A stretch of DNA of 64,000 bases from contig JBCCPJ010000020.1 of assembly GCA_039024895.1 (NCBI GenBank), positions 1-64,000 of the forward strand, in the 5' to 3' direction. Source of the DNA: JAJDOD01 sp039024895 (GTDB lineage Bacteria; Pseudomonadota; Alphaproteobacteria; Rhodobacterales; Rhodobacteraceae). Below are positions 1 to 8,111 of this stretch, in pieces. How positions within the stretch are numbered: the first letter of the stretch is position 1; each line of letters begins with the position of its first letter. A model generated the notes under the pieces. That model had not been told where the DNA came from, searched no databases, and was given only the letters and a program-made list of their open reading frames with translations. The position numbers and the translations under genes are program-made.

Positions 1-56
1 ATGTCCTTAACAACTTTCTCGCCGTGGCTCGTGCGTGTTCCGGGTTTCTGTCTCAT
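1..56 (-). CDS. IS3-type transposase OrfA, N-terminal fragment
   Basis: Only the first 18 codons plus two bases are inside the window. The peptide reads MRQKPGTRTSHGEKVVKD. The GEKVVKD stretch is what I recall from OrfA proteins of IS3-family elements, where it precedes the helix-turn-helix motif. The start could equally be the in-frame GTG at 62, two codons upstream. The protein would bind the element's inverted repeats together with the OrfAB product. The call is based on recall of the family and a very short match, so it is moderate. Confidence 0.5.
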   Translation of the reverse strand, partial: MRQKPGTRTSHGEKVVKD

Positions 57-141
57 CTCCACTCATAGGTGGTTACGATGTGCCAGAAACCCTCCCTTAT
101 CAAATCGACCTAAACTGTCCCATTGGTGCTGACGTTAGACA
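1..141 (-). mobile_element. Left end of an IS3-family-like insertion sequence (partial)
   Basis: The element runs off the left edge of the window. Read on the minus strand, its presumed terminus at 141 begins TGTCTAACGTCAGCACC, followed by an untranslated stretch and the first codons of a transposase. The end is placed at 141 because the sequence switches there from an interrupted pyrF reading frame to DNA starting with TG, as IS3-type ends do. The second terminus and any target duplication lie outside the window, so the family call rests on the terminus and about 18 residues of OrfA. Confidence 0.6.
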
Positions 142-263
142 CTTGTGACTGAACCTAGTCCAACTTTGAAAAACGTGACTACTCCCTCAAGTTCATCTAC
201 CAGCTTTAGATTTTCTTCTAAAGTTGGCATGTCGAGCGCAACAATTAATCTATCATCTGTCAA
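142..263 (-). pseudogene. pyrF: Orotidine 5'-phosphate decarboxylase, N-terminal fragment cut by the IS
   Basis: From a TTG start at 263, behind a GGAGGG ribosome site, the frame reads TDDRLIVALDMPTLEENLKL and continues to FFKVGLGSVT. That is the first strand of the PyrF TIM barrel: the IVALD motif carries a UMP-binding aspartate and KVGL a phosphate-side lysine. PyrF makes UMP from OMP and is normally about 230 residues; here about 40 remain before the IS end. The fragment is clearly AT-richer than the downstream genes. It may be an acquired second copy, because loss of the only pyrF would make the cell need pyrimidines. Confidence 0.7.
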
Positions 264-395
264 GGCGCCCTCCAAGTTCTACGTCATGAACGCAATCAAT
301 TTGTTTACACTACAATATAACCAAGGGCGAATATAGAAAATTTAAACAAACAAATGGCACTGAAAGCTTCGTAGTTCGACTTTTGCCCTTCGCTT

Positions 396-483
396 CTCTA
401 CTAGCCTTTCAAATTTTGAGCCTAAAATGAGCCTAAAGCCCGAAAGAGAAGCGCCAGTTTTCTTGCAAGTCGTTGATTTTAAA
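396..483 (-). other. Candidate integration-site flank with short direct repeats beside tRNA-Cys
   Basis: Immediately 3' of the tRNA-Cys gene the DNA becomes AT-rich. Read on the minus strand it contains two close copies of TAGGCTCA (TTTAGGCTCATTTTAGGCTC). Short direct repeats a few tens of bases beyond a tRNA 3' end are typical of arm-type integrase sites at the edge of genomic islands. No integrase and no second copy of the tRNA 3' end are visible in the window, so this is suggestive only. The stretch 264-395 holds no gene that I can support. Confidence 0.3.
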
Positions 484-557
484 TGGAGGCGAGTACCGGA
501 ATCGAACCGGTGTACACGGATTTGCAATCCGCTGCGTAACCACTCCGCCAACTCGCC
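484..557 (-). tRNA. tRNA-Cys (GCA)
   Basis: The reverse complement folds as a standard 74-nt tRNA with encoded CCA. The acceptor arm GGCGAGT pairs with ACTCGCC. The anticodon loop has GCA in ATTGCAAAT. The T arm has GGTTCGAATCC. The encoded CCA is at 484-486. The 3' end points to the left edge of the window, toward AT-rich DNA, which is the usual side for site-specific integration. Confidence 0.97.
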
Positions 558-707
558 GGGGTTCGACGTTCCTAGTTCGGTTGTCGCACGCTTGCAAGCG
601 CTACTAACAGTTTCTGAGGTAGAGCACTCTCTATGCGACTAGCGCTTGCCCGATGGCGCGAGTTATGGTTGTTATCGCTGGAGGGAACTGAACGAAAGAG
701 TTTAGTA

Positions 708-1361
708 ATGGCCGACTTTGCCCACCGCCGCACCACAATGGTAGATACGCAGGTTCGTCCGTCAGACGTCACGAAATTTCCTATCATTGACGCTATGCTG
801 ACGATCCCACGTGAACTGTTCGTCCCGCCCGATAAGCGAGAGATGGCTTACGTGGGTGAGCATGTGCCTTTAGGGGATGGGCGCGTTGTGCTCGAGCCAA
901 GAATTTTGGCAAAAATGCTTGAAGCGGCCAATCTCCAAAATGAAGAACTCGTGCTCGATATCGGTTCGGGTCTTGGATACTCGGCTGCGCTTGCGGCCCA
1001 TGTCGCCGACGCGGTCATTTCGCTCGAAAACGATGCTGCGCGTGTCGCAGATGCGGAGACAGCGCTCGGGGAAGCGGCGATTGATAATGTTGCGGTCATT
1101 GAGGGCGCGCTCTCTGAAGGTGTCGTCAAATCAGCACCTTACGATGTCATCCTGATGCAAGGCGGCGTGCAGTTCGTGCCTGAAGCCTTGACGGACCAAC
1201 TCAAAGATGGTGGCCGAATAGTCGCTATTTTTCTGGCGGACGCGCTTGGGACGGTAAAGGTGGGACATAAGATTGACGGCGCGGTCAATTGGCGCTTTGC
1301 TTTCAACGGAACCGCACCCCTTCTTCCGGGGTTTGAAAGTGAGCAAGCTTTCGCCCTCTAA
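708..1361 (+). CDS. pcm: Protein-L-isoaspartate O-methyltransferase family protein
   Basis: A 217-residue SAM-dependent methyltransferase of the PCMT family, which repairs isoaspartyl damage in proteins or acts as a related methyltransferase. The SAM-binding motif I is at about residues 81-92 (LDIGSGLGYSAA), and the acidic end of strand 2 is LEND. The N-terminal DTQVRPSDVT is typical of the short alphaproteobacterial form that precedes tolC. The ATG at 708 is preferred to the earlier in-frame ATG at 633 because GAAAGAG lies just upstream and family homology begins at MADFAHRR. It is followed after 18 bases by tolC, so the two are probably cotranscribed. Confidence 0.85.
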   Translation: MADFAHRRTTMVDTQVRPSDVTKFPIIDAMLTIPRELFVPPDKREMAYVGEHVPLGDGRVVLEPRILAKMLEAANLQNEELVLDIGSGLGYSAALAAHVADAVISLENDAARVADAETALGEAAIDNVAVIEGALSEGVVKSAPYDVILMQGGVQFVPEALTDQLKDGGRIVAIFLADALGTVKVGHKIDGAVNWRFAFNGTAPLLPGFESEQAFAL

Positions 1362-1379
1362 ACTCTAGGATAGGCCTTC

Positions 1380-2738
1380 ATGAAGCGGATACTATCACTT
1401 TTTGCGAGCGCGGCGACAAGCGCACTGGTACTAGTTGCACCGGCGGCGGCAGAAACCCTATCGGATGCGCTCGCAAAGGCTTATCGCAACAGCGGTCTCA
1501 TTGATCAAAATCGGGCTGTCTTGCGCGCCGCCGACGAAGATGTGGCCGGTGCGGTTGCGGCGTTGCGGCCCGTATTTTCCTACAGTGCTGATTATACCTA
1601 CCGAGACCCGGTTCCTGGCAATTCGGTTGCGAGCATTGGGTTGAACGCAGAAATGCTGCTCTACGATTTCGGGCGCTCGAAGCTTGGGGTCGACCAGGCG
1701 AAAGAAACTGTCTTGGCGACACGCGCCAACCTTGTTGACATCGAAAACGCTGTCTTGTTTGGCGCCGTGAATGCGTATCTTGGGGTGCGTCGGGCCAAGG
1801 CATTTGTGGAACTCCGCGAAAACAATGTGCGTTTGTTGACCCAACAATTGCGCGCCACACGGGATCGTTTTGAGGTTGGCGAGGTCACCCGAACAGATGT
1901 GTCGCTGGCGGAGGCACGGCTCGCAGCCGCACGGTCAGGTCTGGCGGCAGAGCAGGGCGGTTTGGCGCTGGCGGAAGAACAATACCGCGTAGCTGTGGGT
2001 TCTTATCCCGGCGTTTTAGCTATGCCGCCGCGCACCCCAGGCATCCCTGCCACAGAGGCTTCTGCGCGTGCAATCGCCCGTCAGGAAAGCCCAACGCTTA
2101 AGCAGGTCCAGCATCAGGTCACGGCCGCTGAACTTGGCGTGGAGAACGCAAAACGTGGCGTCCTCCCTCAACTGACAGGGTCCGCGAGCGTCGGTTTAGA
2201 CGATGATGGCGATGACACGTCGAGTTTATCGATCAGCCTTCGTGGCCTGATCTATCAGGGCGGCGCCATCGCCTCCGGCGTCCGCCGGTCGCAAGCTCTC
2301 CGCGATCAGGTGCGTGCGTCTCTTTATACTGCGGGATTACAAGTCGACCAGGAAGTCGGCAATGCGTACGCTAATCTTGCTGTGGCCGTTGCGAGTATCG
2401 ATGCCTCGGGCCGTCAGGTCGAGGCGGCCAATCTGGCGCTGGAAGGGGTCCGCGAAGAGTTCCAGCTTGGTGCCAGAACCACGCTGGACGTGCTCGATCA
2501 GGAACAGGAATTGCTCGACGCACAGACCAATCTGGTATCGGCAACGGTGGATCGCCAGATTGCGGTCTACCAAGTTCTCGACGCGATGGGCCGCCTCACC
2601 GCGCAACGCTTAGGCTTGAATGTGCCCATCTACGACCCGGCCGCATATTACAACGCGGTGAAGAACGCACCCACCGTCAACGTAAGTCCCGAGGGTAAGC
2701 GTCTCGACCGTGTGCTCCGGTCCATCGGCAAAGAGTAA
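1380..2738 (+). CDS. tolC: TolC-family outer membrane channel protein
   Basis: A 452-residue outer membrane efflux protein. The signal peptide covers about residues 1-24 with the site APAAA-ETLSDAL. Two outer-membrane-efflux repeats follow, rich in long helices; the LEGVREEFQLGARTTLDVLD type segment at about 356-375 marks the second repeat. TolC forms the trimeric outer membrane and periplasmic tunnel used by type I secretion and RND or MFS efflux pumps. No inner membrane partner is encoded here, so it is likely the general TolC. The order pcm-tolC-popZ-like is common in alphaproteobacteria and supports the call. Confidence 0.92.
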   Translation: MKRILSLFASAATSALVLVAPAAAETLSDALAKAYRNSGLIDQNRAVLRAADEDVAGAVAALRPVFSYSADYTYRDPVPGNSVASIGLNAEMLLYDFGRSKLGVDQAKETVLATRANLVDIENAVLFGAVNAYLGVRRAKAFVELRENNVRLLTQQLRATRDRFEVGEVTRTDVSLAEARLAAARSGLAAEQGGLALAEEQYRVAVGSYPGVLAMPPRTPGIPATEASARAIARQESPTLKQVQHQVTAAELGVENAKRGVLPQLTGSASVGLDDDGDDTSSLSISLRGLIYQGGAIASGVRRSQALRDQVRASLYTAGLQVDQEVGNAYANLAVAVASIDASGRQVEAANLALEGVREEFQLGARTTLDVLDQEQELLDAQTNLVSATVDRQIAVYQVLDAMGRLTAQRLGLNVPIYDPAAYYNAVKNAPTVNVSPEGKRLDRVLRSIGKE

Positions 2739-2815
2739 CTATTGGGCGATCAAGAACTTGTGCGGCACTCCTCCACTCGGTAGGATGCCGCTCGAGATTA
2801 AGTACTCGAGGGCAC

Positions 2816-4072
2816 ATGGCAGATTCCGCATCGGATCCAAACGTTGAAGACGTTTTATCGTCGGTGCGGCGTCTTGTGTCCCAAGAGATCCCAAAACGGA
2901 CACCGCCGAACGTCTCTAAAGGCGACGGGGCACTTGTTTTAACGTCGAAAGACCGGATCGAAGCGGAACATTCGAAACGGGTTTCCGAGCGCAGCTTGGA
3001 GCAGCGGATCGCGGAACTTGAGGCGGCCGTGGATAAGTCGTCTTCCGATTTTGAACCGGATGGGAGCGAGGATCAGGCGCAACATACGCCCGACCGTATT
3101 GTGTACACACGTCCGAGATCGTCCGAAGCGGATGCCAGCGCGCCTTCCTCTTCCCTGCGCTTAAGCGAAATTGCGCTGATTGAAACCGGTCCTGCGCAAG
3201 AAAGCGATACAGTTGACGACGCGCCTGTGCAGTTTCGACATGCCAGCGCGCGGCCCGTCACGAGAGAAACAAACAAAGCGCCAACAGGCCCGCTCGGGAC
3301 GCCTGAGCCACCTGTCGTCGTGCCAGATGATCGCGGCATAGGCGAAGATGATGCATTGACCCTGGGCGGCGCGCCAGAGGCACCGATGGCGGAAGATGTG
3401 CCGACATTGCCGGGCGCTTCGGCGGATGTGTACGCGTTCTCCGATCCCGATGATGTGGTGGCACGTATCGAGGCTCGACTGGAGCGTGGCGGTGAAGCGC
3501 CTGAAACACCGGTTACGGAACCTGTGAAGCCGAGCACCGAAACCGCAACAAGTGCGTCCGCCGAGCCTGTGACACAAGAAGGTCAGGTAGAAGACGCCGC
3601 AGACGATATCGATGAAGAGCTGACCGCAGCCGTTCGTGTGTCAATTGCCGAAGAAGCGAGCCAGCGGGTCGACAAACTGGCCATCCTTGCCGATACATTC
3701 GCGTCGCGGGAGTTTTCGCGACCGCAGCCGTTGCCGCCAGTTGAGCATGTCATCGCGGAAGATACTGCGACAGCGTCACCACCGGAATTGCCGCCGCTCG
3801 ACATTGCACAAGCCGCCGTCCTGACGGCCCGCGCGCGCGCTTTGAAGGAAAGCAAAGATGCCAAACGCGGTGACACCGTTCAGGCTACCCCGACGGAACA
3901 TGCGGAGGCTGCTTTGGATGCCTTGCCTGGTGAAGAGGCCATGCGGCTCTTGGTGGCACGCTTGATCCGCGAGGAATTGCAGGGCGTGTTGGGCGAAAAG
4001 ATCACCCAAAGCGTACGTAAACTGGTGCAACGGGAAGTGAAGCGTGCGATTGAGTTGCGCCGTCTCGACTAG
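2816..4072 (+). CDS. PopZ-like (DUF2497-type) polar organizing protein
   Basis: A 418-residue acidic protein. Residues about 7-22 (PNVEDVLSSVRRLVSQ) resemble the N-terminal helix of PopZ. Residues about 365-418 (EAMRLLVARLIREEL and RKLVQREVKRAI) form charged helices like its oligomerisation region. Between them lie some 340 residues rich in Pro, Glu, Asp, Ala and Thr with no visible domain, far longer than the linker of Caulobacter PopZ (about 180 residues in total). PopZ scaffolds chromosome and cell-cycle factors at the pole. The position directly after tolC is the classic PopZ place, although the usual valS does not follow. Confidence 0.65.
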   Translation: MADSASDPNVEDVLSSVRRLVSQEIPKRTPPNVSKGDGALVLTSKDRIEAEHSKRVSERSLEQRIAELEAAVDKSSSDFEPDGSEDQAQHTPDRIVYTRPRSSEADASAPSSSLRLSEIALIETGPAQESDTVDDAPVQFRHASARPVTRETNKAPTGPLGTPEPPVVVPDDRGIGEDDALTLGGAPEAPMAEDVPTLPGASADVYAFSDPDDVVARIEARLERGGEAPETPVTEPVKPSTETATSASAEPVTQEGQVEDAADDIDEELTAAVRVSIAEEASQRVDKLAILADTFASREFSRPQPLPPVEHVIAEDTATASPPELPPLDIAQAAVLTARARALKESKDAKRGDTVQATPTEHAEAALDALPGEEAMRLLVARLIREELQGVLGEKITQSVRKLVQREVKRAIELRRLD

Positions 4073-4192
4073 GACGCTTTCGCATTTTCCTGAAATAACT
4101 TCCATCCCCGGAGACGGTCTCGCAAGTCTAGTGGTAGTGGACCGAGACCCCAAACTCTGTGTTTTGTGCCCGGAAAGTGGATTGGGCGTGAA

Positions 4193-4762
4193 GTGAACAC
4201 GCCAGCGCATCTCATCGTCGGCACTGCGGTCTTTGGCAAGCCCCACGGGCGAGGCACGTATCTCGCCGCCCTTGCCGGGGCGATGACACCCGATCTTTCT
4301 CTTTACGTGATGGTCGCAGTGTCCATTTGGGTCATGGGCATCTCGCCGCGCGTCGTGTTTGGCGAGTACTACTACTCCGACGCGTGGCAGGCTGTCTTTG
4401 CCGTGGATAACAGCTTCGTCCTTTGGGGCGTCCTCTTCGCCGTGGCGGTTTGGCGTGGCATGCCGCGCCTTTTCGCGTTCGCCGGTGCCGCGCTTTTGCA
4501 CATCGCTTTGGACTTTCCGCTGCATACCCATGATGCGCGGATGCATTTCTGGCCGCTGACCAATTGGGTCTTTGAAAGCCCGATCAGCTATTGGGACACA
4601 GGCGCCTATGCGGGCGTCGTGGGACCCCTTGAGTTGGTGCTTTCGGTCCTTTGTGCCGTTTATCTATGGCGGCGGTTTCACGATATATGGGTACGCAGCG
4701 CAACGGCGATATTGATGGTGATGGAGGTGTTGAGCACCGGTATTTGGCGCTTCTTCTTCTGA
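4193..4762 (+). CDS. Inner membrane YdjM-like protein of unknown function
   Basis: A 189-residue membrane protein starting at GTG 4193 with VNTPAHLIVGTAVFG. The earlier ATG at 4166 adds nine residues that do not fit the family. The NTPAHL start, the PDLS motif at about residue 33 and LLHIALDFPLHTHDARMHFW at about 101-120 resemble metal-binding, membrane-bound YdjM-type proteins, with His and Asp residues spaced for metal. Four to five hydrophobic segments are visible. In roseobacters such proteins have often been labelled a cobalamin biosynthesis protein, but nothing in this sequence supports that role. It converges with the PilZ gene. Confidence 0.6.
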   Translation: MNTPAHLIVGTAVFGKPHGRGTYLAALAGAMTPDLSLYVMVAVSIWVMGISPRVVFGEYYYSDAWQAVFAVDNSFVLWGVLFAVAVWRGMPRLFAFAGAALLHIALDFPLHTHDARMHFWPLTNWVFESPISYWDTGAYAGVVGPLELVLSVLCAVYLWRRFHDIWVRSATAILMVMEVLSTGIWRFFF

Positions 4763-4813
4763 GTATCGTTAACATATACCATGCTCGCCAACCTGGGTAT
4801 CGGCCCGTCTGCG

Positions 4814-5131
4814 TCAATTCATCAAGAAGCGTCGTTTGGGCCCTTGGGCAGCACGGTGCATGCTCCGGTTGATGGCGGCCAGAGTGTCAATCGGCAGCGT
4901 TTCCTCGAATTGAAGCCCCGCCGTACCCTCCGTGTTCCAGACGACCTGTGCGGCGTGTGTGCGCCCGCGAATGTCCATTGTCACCTTGCTGCCCGGCTCA
5001 AGGTTGCCGAAAGCCAAATTCACCCGCGCACCGCGATTGGTGATGTCCACGATATCCGCTCTCCGCCGTCCCCAATCGCTGGAGAGAGTGACCTGAAAAC
5101 ATGTCACGCGTCTACGGGGGCGGTACTTCAT
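4814..5131 (-). CDS. PilZ-domain protein
   Basis: A 105-residue single-domain protein. It carries the two PilZ signatures: RPRRR at residues 4-8 (RxxxR) and DITNRG at about 28-33 ([D/N]xSxxG, with Thr in place of Ser). PilZ domains bind cyclic di-GMP and act as effectors for motility, polysaccharide or cell cycle control. No partner domain is fused to it. The gene stands alone 40 bases downstream of hom on the same strand; whether it is cotranscribed is unclear. Confidence 0.85.
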   Translation of the reverse strand: MKYRPRRRVTCFQVTLSSDWGRRRADIVDITNRGARVNLAFGNLEPGSKVTMDIRGRTHAAQVVWNTEGTAGLQFEETLPIDTLAAINRSMHRAAQGPKRRFLMN

Positions 5132-5171
5132 ACCCGCGTGTTAACGCTCATATCTTTAGGAAAAACTAAAT

Positions 5172-6458
5172 TCAGATTGTCTCGATGCGGAGCGCAACGG
5201 GGTCTGACGCCAAAACGCCCGTGCCTGGCATGGCACGTATGGCGCTATCCAGGGCATCCCTTTGAGCTTTGTGTGTAACGATCAGGATCGGTGCACGTTC
5301 CGATTGGTGCCCATATTGCCGCATCCGGTCGATGGATATGCCGGCTTCGCCCATCACGGACGCGATCCGTGCAAGGGCGCCCGGTTTGTCGAAAAGCTCC
5401 ATGCGGACATAATACGCAGCGGGCGTTTCCTGATTGCTGTGAACCGGGTCCGAAAGTTCGGATGTGGGCGTGCCAAAAACCGGTATATCCAGCCCCCGTG
5501 CAATGTCACAGACATCGCCCATGACGGCGCTGGCAGTGGGGCCCTCACCGGCGCCGGCGCCCCTAAGAACAATCTGGCCCACGCTGTCGCCTTCCAGGAC
5601 GACCATGTTTGTCGGGCCTTCGAGTTGACCGAGCGGCGAACTGTCGGGGACAAGGCAGGGTGTCATCCGGGCTGCTAGACCACGGCCCGACATTTGCGCC
5701 ACGCCCAAAAGCTTGATCCGGTAGCCCATATCGGCGGCACGCTCGATATCCTCGATCGTGATCCGCTCGATACCTTCTATCGTCAGCGCGCCGAAGTCGA
5801 CCTTGGTGCCAAAGGCTATGGCCGTCAGGATCGCGAGCTTATGCCCCGCATCTATCCCGCCCACATCAAGGGTTGGGTCGGCTTCCAGATAGCCAAGCTC
5901 TTCGCACTCTTTGAAGACCGTCTCATAGCTTAGGCCAGCCGATTGCATCCGGGTCAGGATATAGTTGCAGGTGCCATTCATCACCCCCATGACGCGGGTT
6001 ATTTCATTCCCGGCAAGGCTCTCCGTCAAAGCCTTTATCACTGGAATGCCGCCCGCAACCGCCGCCTCAAACCGCAGAGCCACGCCCGCGGCTTCTGCCG
6101 TCTCCGCCAACGCGTGCCCATGTAGCGCTAGAAGCGCCTTGTTGGCCGTCACCACATGCTTTCCGGTCTCTAGTGCCATTTCGACAGCGGCTTTGGCTGG
6201 ACCGTCATCGCCGCCGATGAGTTCGACGAATACATCTACATCGTCCCGTTTGGCCAAGGCCACGGGATCGTCTTCCCATTCGTATTCGCCTAGCCGAACG
6301 CCTCTGTCCTTGTCACGGCTGCGGGCAGACACGGCGCTAATGGTGATCTCGCGCCCACATCGCTTGGCCAATGTCGCAGCCTGGCGCTGAATGATCCGCA
6401 CCGTGCCGACACCCACAGTGCCAAGTCCTGCAATACCAATGCGAAGTGGGCTGGACAT
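5172..6458 (-). CDS. hom: Homoserine dehydrogenase
   Basis: A 428-residue NAD(P)-dependent enzyme reducing aspartate semialdehyde to homoserine, the branch point to Met, Thr and Ile. The Rossmann motif GIAGLGTVGVGTV is at about residues 7-19. The catalytic domain includes NGTCNYILTRM and DAGHKLAIL. A C-terminal ACT domain begins near residue 350 (YYVRMELFDKPGALARIASV), consistent with threonine feedback control. The length is normal for the monofunctional ACT-containing form. A GGAGAG ribosome site sits just upstream of the ATG. Confidence 0.97.
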   Translation of the reverse strand: MSSPLRIGIAGLGTVGVGTVRIIQRQAATLAKRCGREITISAVSARSRDKDRGVRLGEYEWEDDPVALAKRDDVDVFVELIGGDDGPAKAAVEMALETGKHVVTANKALLALHGHALAETAEAAGVALRFEAAVAGGIPVIKALTESLAGNEITRVMGVMNGTCNYILTRMQSAGLSYETVFKECEELGYLEADPTLDVGGIDAGHKLAILTAIAFGTKVDFGALTIEGIERITIEDIERAADMGYRIKLLGVAQMSGRGLAARMTPCLVPDSSPLGQLEGPTNMVVLEGDSVGQIVLRGAGAGEGPTASAVMGDVCDIARGLDIPVFGTPTSELSDPVHSNQETPAAYYVRMELFDKPGALARIASVMGEAGISIDRMRQYGHQSERAPILIVTHKAQRDALDSAIRAMPGTGVLASDPVALRIETI

Positions 6459-6544
6459 GAAGCTCTCCGTACTCTTGTGGCGCTGGTGTTAGCGGGTCCA
6501 CAGGGCGGGCGCAATTGCTTCAAATTGTTTAATACCCCGTGCGC

Positions 6545-6814
6545 TCACCGGGACAAGCGCGCTCGCAGTGCTTCCATATCACTGGCGCTGCCCCGCATGA
6601 TCGATGCGCGATTGCGAAGCGCTGCCGCGCGCGCGAGGAGAGTGTCGCTTTCTTCTTCAGAGGCTGGCGCGACAAAACTGCTGGCCAGTACCTCGTCCAA
6701 CGGTAAAAGGTTAGGCCAGTCCTGGGTGCTGCGTGCAGATGGTGCCCCACCGGCGTCGGGCCAATCGGTGCACGCGATCAGCGATAGGCAGTAAAGAACA
6801 GCAAGATGGCGCAT
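6545..6814 (-). CDS. Small predicted lipoprotein
   Basis: An 89-residue protein with a lipoprotein signal peptide: MRHLAVLYCLSLIAC, in which LIAC is the lipobox and Cys15 the likely lipidated residue. The mature part has no domain I recognise; it ends in an Ala/Arg-rich helix (LLARAAALRNRASIM). It is divergent from the membrane protein at 6919 and lies behind hom. The signal peptide and clean frame support a real gene; the function is unknown. Confidence 0.6.
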   Translation of the reverse strand: MRHLAVLYCLSLIACTDWPDAGGAPSARSTQDWPNLLPLDEVLASSFVAPASEEESDTLLARAAALRNRASIMRGSASDMEALRARLSR

Positions 6815-6918
6815 AAGCAGAAACTACCTGTCGGGCAAAGACTTGACCAGAACCGATCCCTCTGTTTTTGGCAAAGAGCCGCGTATAGAGCGATGCAAAC
6901 CTGCGCTGGAGGGCGTCT

Positions 6919-7401
6919 TTGGATAAGACCGATGACATACTCTTTACCCTTGCCCCGTCTATCGGGCGTCGCCTTCTTGGGGCCGGAAGTCTCGCTTTGC
7001 TGGGTGTTCTTCTAGTAACGCTGGTTTTCGAGGCGCAAGGCGTATGGTCGGGGTTCTTTCTGATTACGGCAATTCTGATTTTGTTGGCAGCGCATCGCTT
7101 ATGGCATGCGACCGGGGATTGTCTCGAACTCACGCGGACCGAACTTCGAACCGGGCGCGGGCGGGTATTGACCGAGATCGGGAATGTGAAAAGCATCGAC
7201 CGGGGTGTTTTCGCGTTCAAGCCTTCGAACGGGTTTCTGGTAAAGCTTGAAGAACCGAATGGGACAGGGTGGTCGCCCGGTCTCTGGTGGCAGCGGGGCC
7301 GCTTGATTGGTGTCGGCGGTGTCGTGCGCGGCGGCGAGGCGCGTGCGATGGCGGAGTTCATCATGGCCCTGAAAGACGGGACCTTTGACGAGCTGTTTTA
7401 A
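6919..7401 (+). CDS. Hypothetical two-TM membrane protein
   Basis: A 160-residue protein starting at TTG 6919 with a strong ribosome site GGAGGG five bases upstream. Two hydrophobic helices lie at about residues 18-36 and 42-58. They are followed by a cytoplasmic beta-rich domain (LELTRTELRTGRGRVLTEIGNV) resembling bacterial PH-like domains. No enzymatic motif is visible. The gene ends just before a bidirectional terminator. Function unknown. Confidence 0.7.
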   Translation: MDKTDDILFTLAPSIGRRLLGAGSLALLGVLLVTLVFEAQGVWSGFFLITAILILLAAHRLWHATGDCLELTRTELRTGRGRVLTEIGNVKSIDRGVFAFKPSNGFLVKLEEPNGTGWSPGLWWQRGRLIGVGGVVRGGEARAMAEFIMALKDGTFDELF

Positions 7402-7451
7402 GCGGTGTCACCCCAACACCGCTTTTGCCCGATTGTCGTGGTAGCCAAAGC

Positions 7452-7480
7452 AAAACCCGGCCGCTTGGGCCGGGTTTTCT
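7452..7480. terminator. Bidirectional rho-independent terminator
   Basis: An 11-bp perfect stem, AAAACCCGGCC pairing with GGCCGGGTTTT, with a GCTTG loop. The A run on the left and T run on the right give a U-tract on both strands. It lies between two convergent genes (the membrane protein ending at 7401 and the TadE-like gene ending at 7483), so it probably stops both transcripts. Confidence 0.9.
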
Positions 7481-7482
7481 TA

Positions 7483-8094
7483 TCAGGCGTTGCCGTCGTC
7501 CGTTGATGCGGAAGATGGTGTCGGAGGATTGACTGTGCAGCCATTCAGTGTGTCCCAGCAAACTCGGGGGGCAAAACGCGGGCGCGCTAATGCGACTTCC
7601 CTGAAGTTATAAGCCGTCAAGCCGACGAAGAACGCGGGCAACCATTGCTGTACGCTTTCCACGATGATCATTTGATCGCCTGGCGCAATGTCAGGAAGAC
7701 GGGCGCGAATGTCATCGATGTTATTCATGGGATCATATTTGACGCCGCGGGATTCTTCGAGGGTCAGAATGGGGTCACCCGTAACTGGGTCCACGTCCAT
7801 GACAACCGTTGTGATGCGCAGTGCACTTGGGTGTCCGCTTTGCCCGGCAAGGTAGGTATAGGTTTCGTACAACGCATCGATATAATTGTCATCGATCGGA
7901 CGGGTGTCCTCCCGCGAGATCATGTCAGCAATCGTGTAGGTTGCCTTTTGGGAGACGTTCAACGTTCGGAAGGCATCGAAGAAAACGAATGTCGCTGTGA
8001 TTGCCCAGGCCAGAAGAGGCACCGCAAAGCAAGCTTCGACGGACAGGCTACCCTTTTCGTTTTTGAAAAAGCGAGACGTGAATTTCTGTTTCAT
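7483..8094 (-). CDS. TadE/TadG-like pilus assembly protein
   Basis: A 203-residue protein starting at ATG 8094 behind GGAGAG; the TTG at 8115 overlaps the upstream stop and is less likely. It has a short basic N-terminus, then the prepilin-like segment FKNEKGSLSVEACFAVPLLAWAITATFVFFD with the Glu at the expected position after the cleaved Gly. The periplasmic part of about 150 residues shows no further domain; a second hydrophobic stretch is AFFVGLTAYNF. These minor pseudopilins belong to Flp/Tad adhesive pilus systems. It is the third gene of a three-gene operon that lacks the Tad ATPase, secretin and Flp pilin. Confidence 0.75.
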   Translation of the reverse strand: MKQKFTSRFFKNEKGSLSVEACFAVPLLAWAITATFVFFDAFRTLNVSQKATYTIADMISREDTRPIDDNYIDALYETYTYLAGQSGHPSALRITTVVMDVDPVTGDPILTLEESRGVKYDPMNNIDDIRARLPDIAPGDQMIIVESVQQWLPAFFVGLTAYNFREVALARPRFAPRVCWDTLNGCTVNPPTPSSASTDDGNA

Positions 8095-8111
8095 GTGTAT
8101 CTCTCCGCGTC

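Noticed and set aside
633..707. The longer N-terminus of the pcm frame
   Set aside because: No family similarity in these 25 residues; a good ribosome site precedes ATG 708.
4781..5278. A plus-strand frame opposite the PilZ gene
   Set aside because: The minus strand has the PilZ signatures; the plus frame has none.
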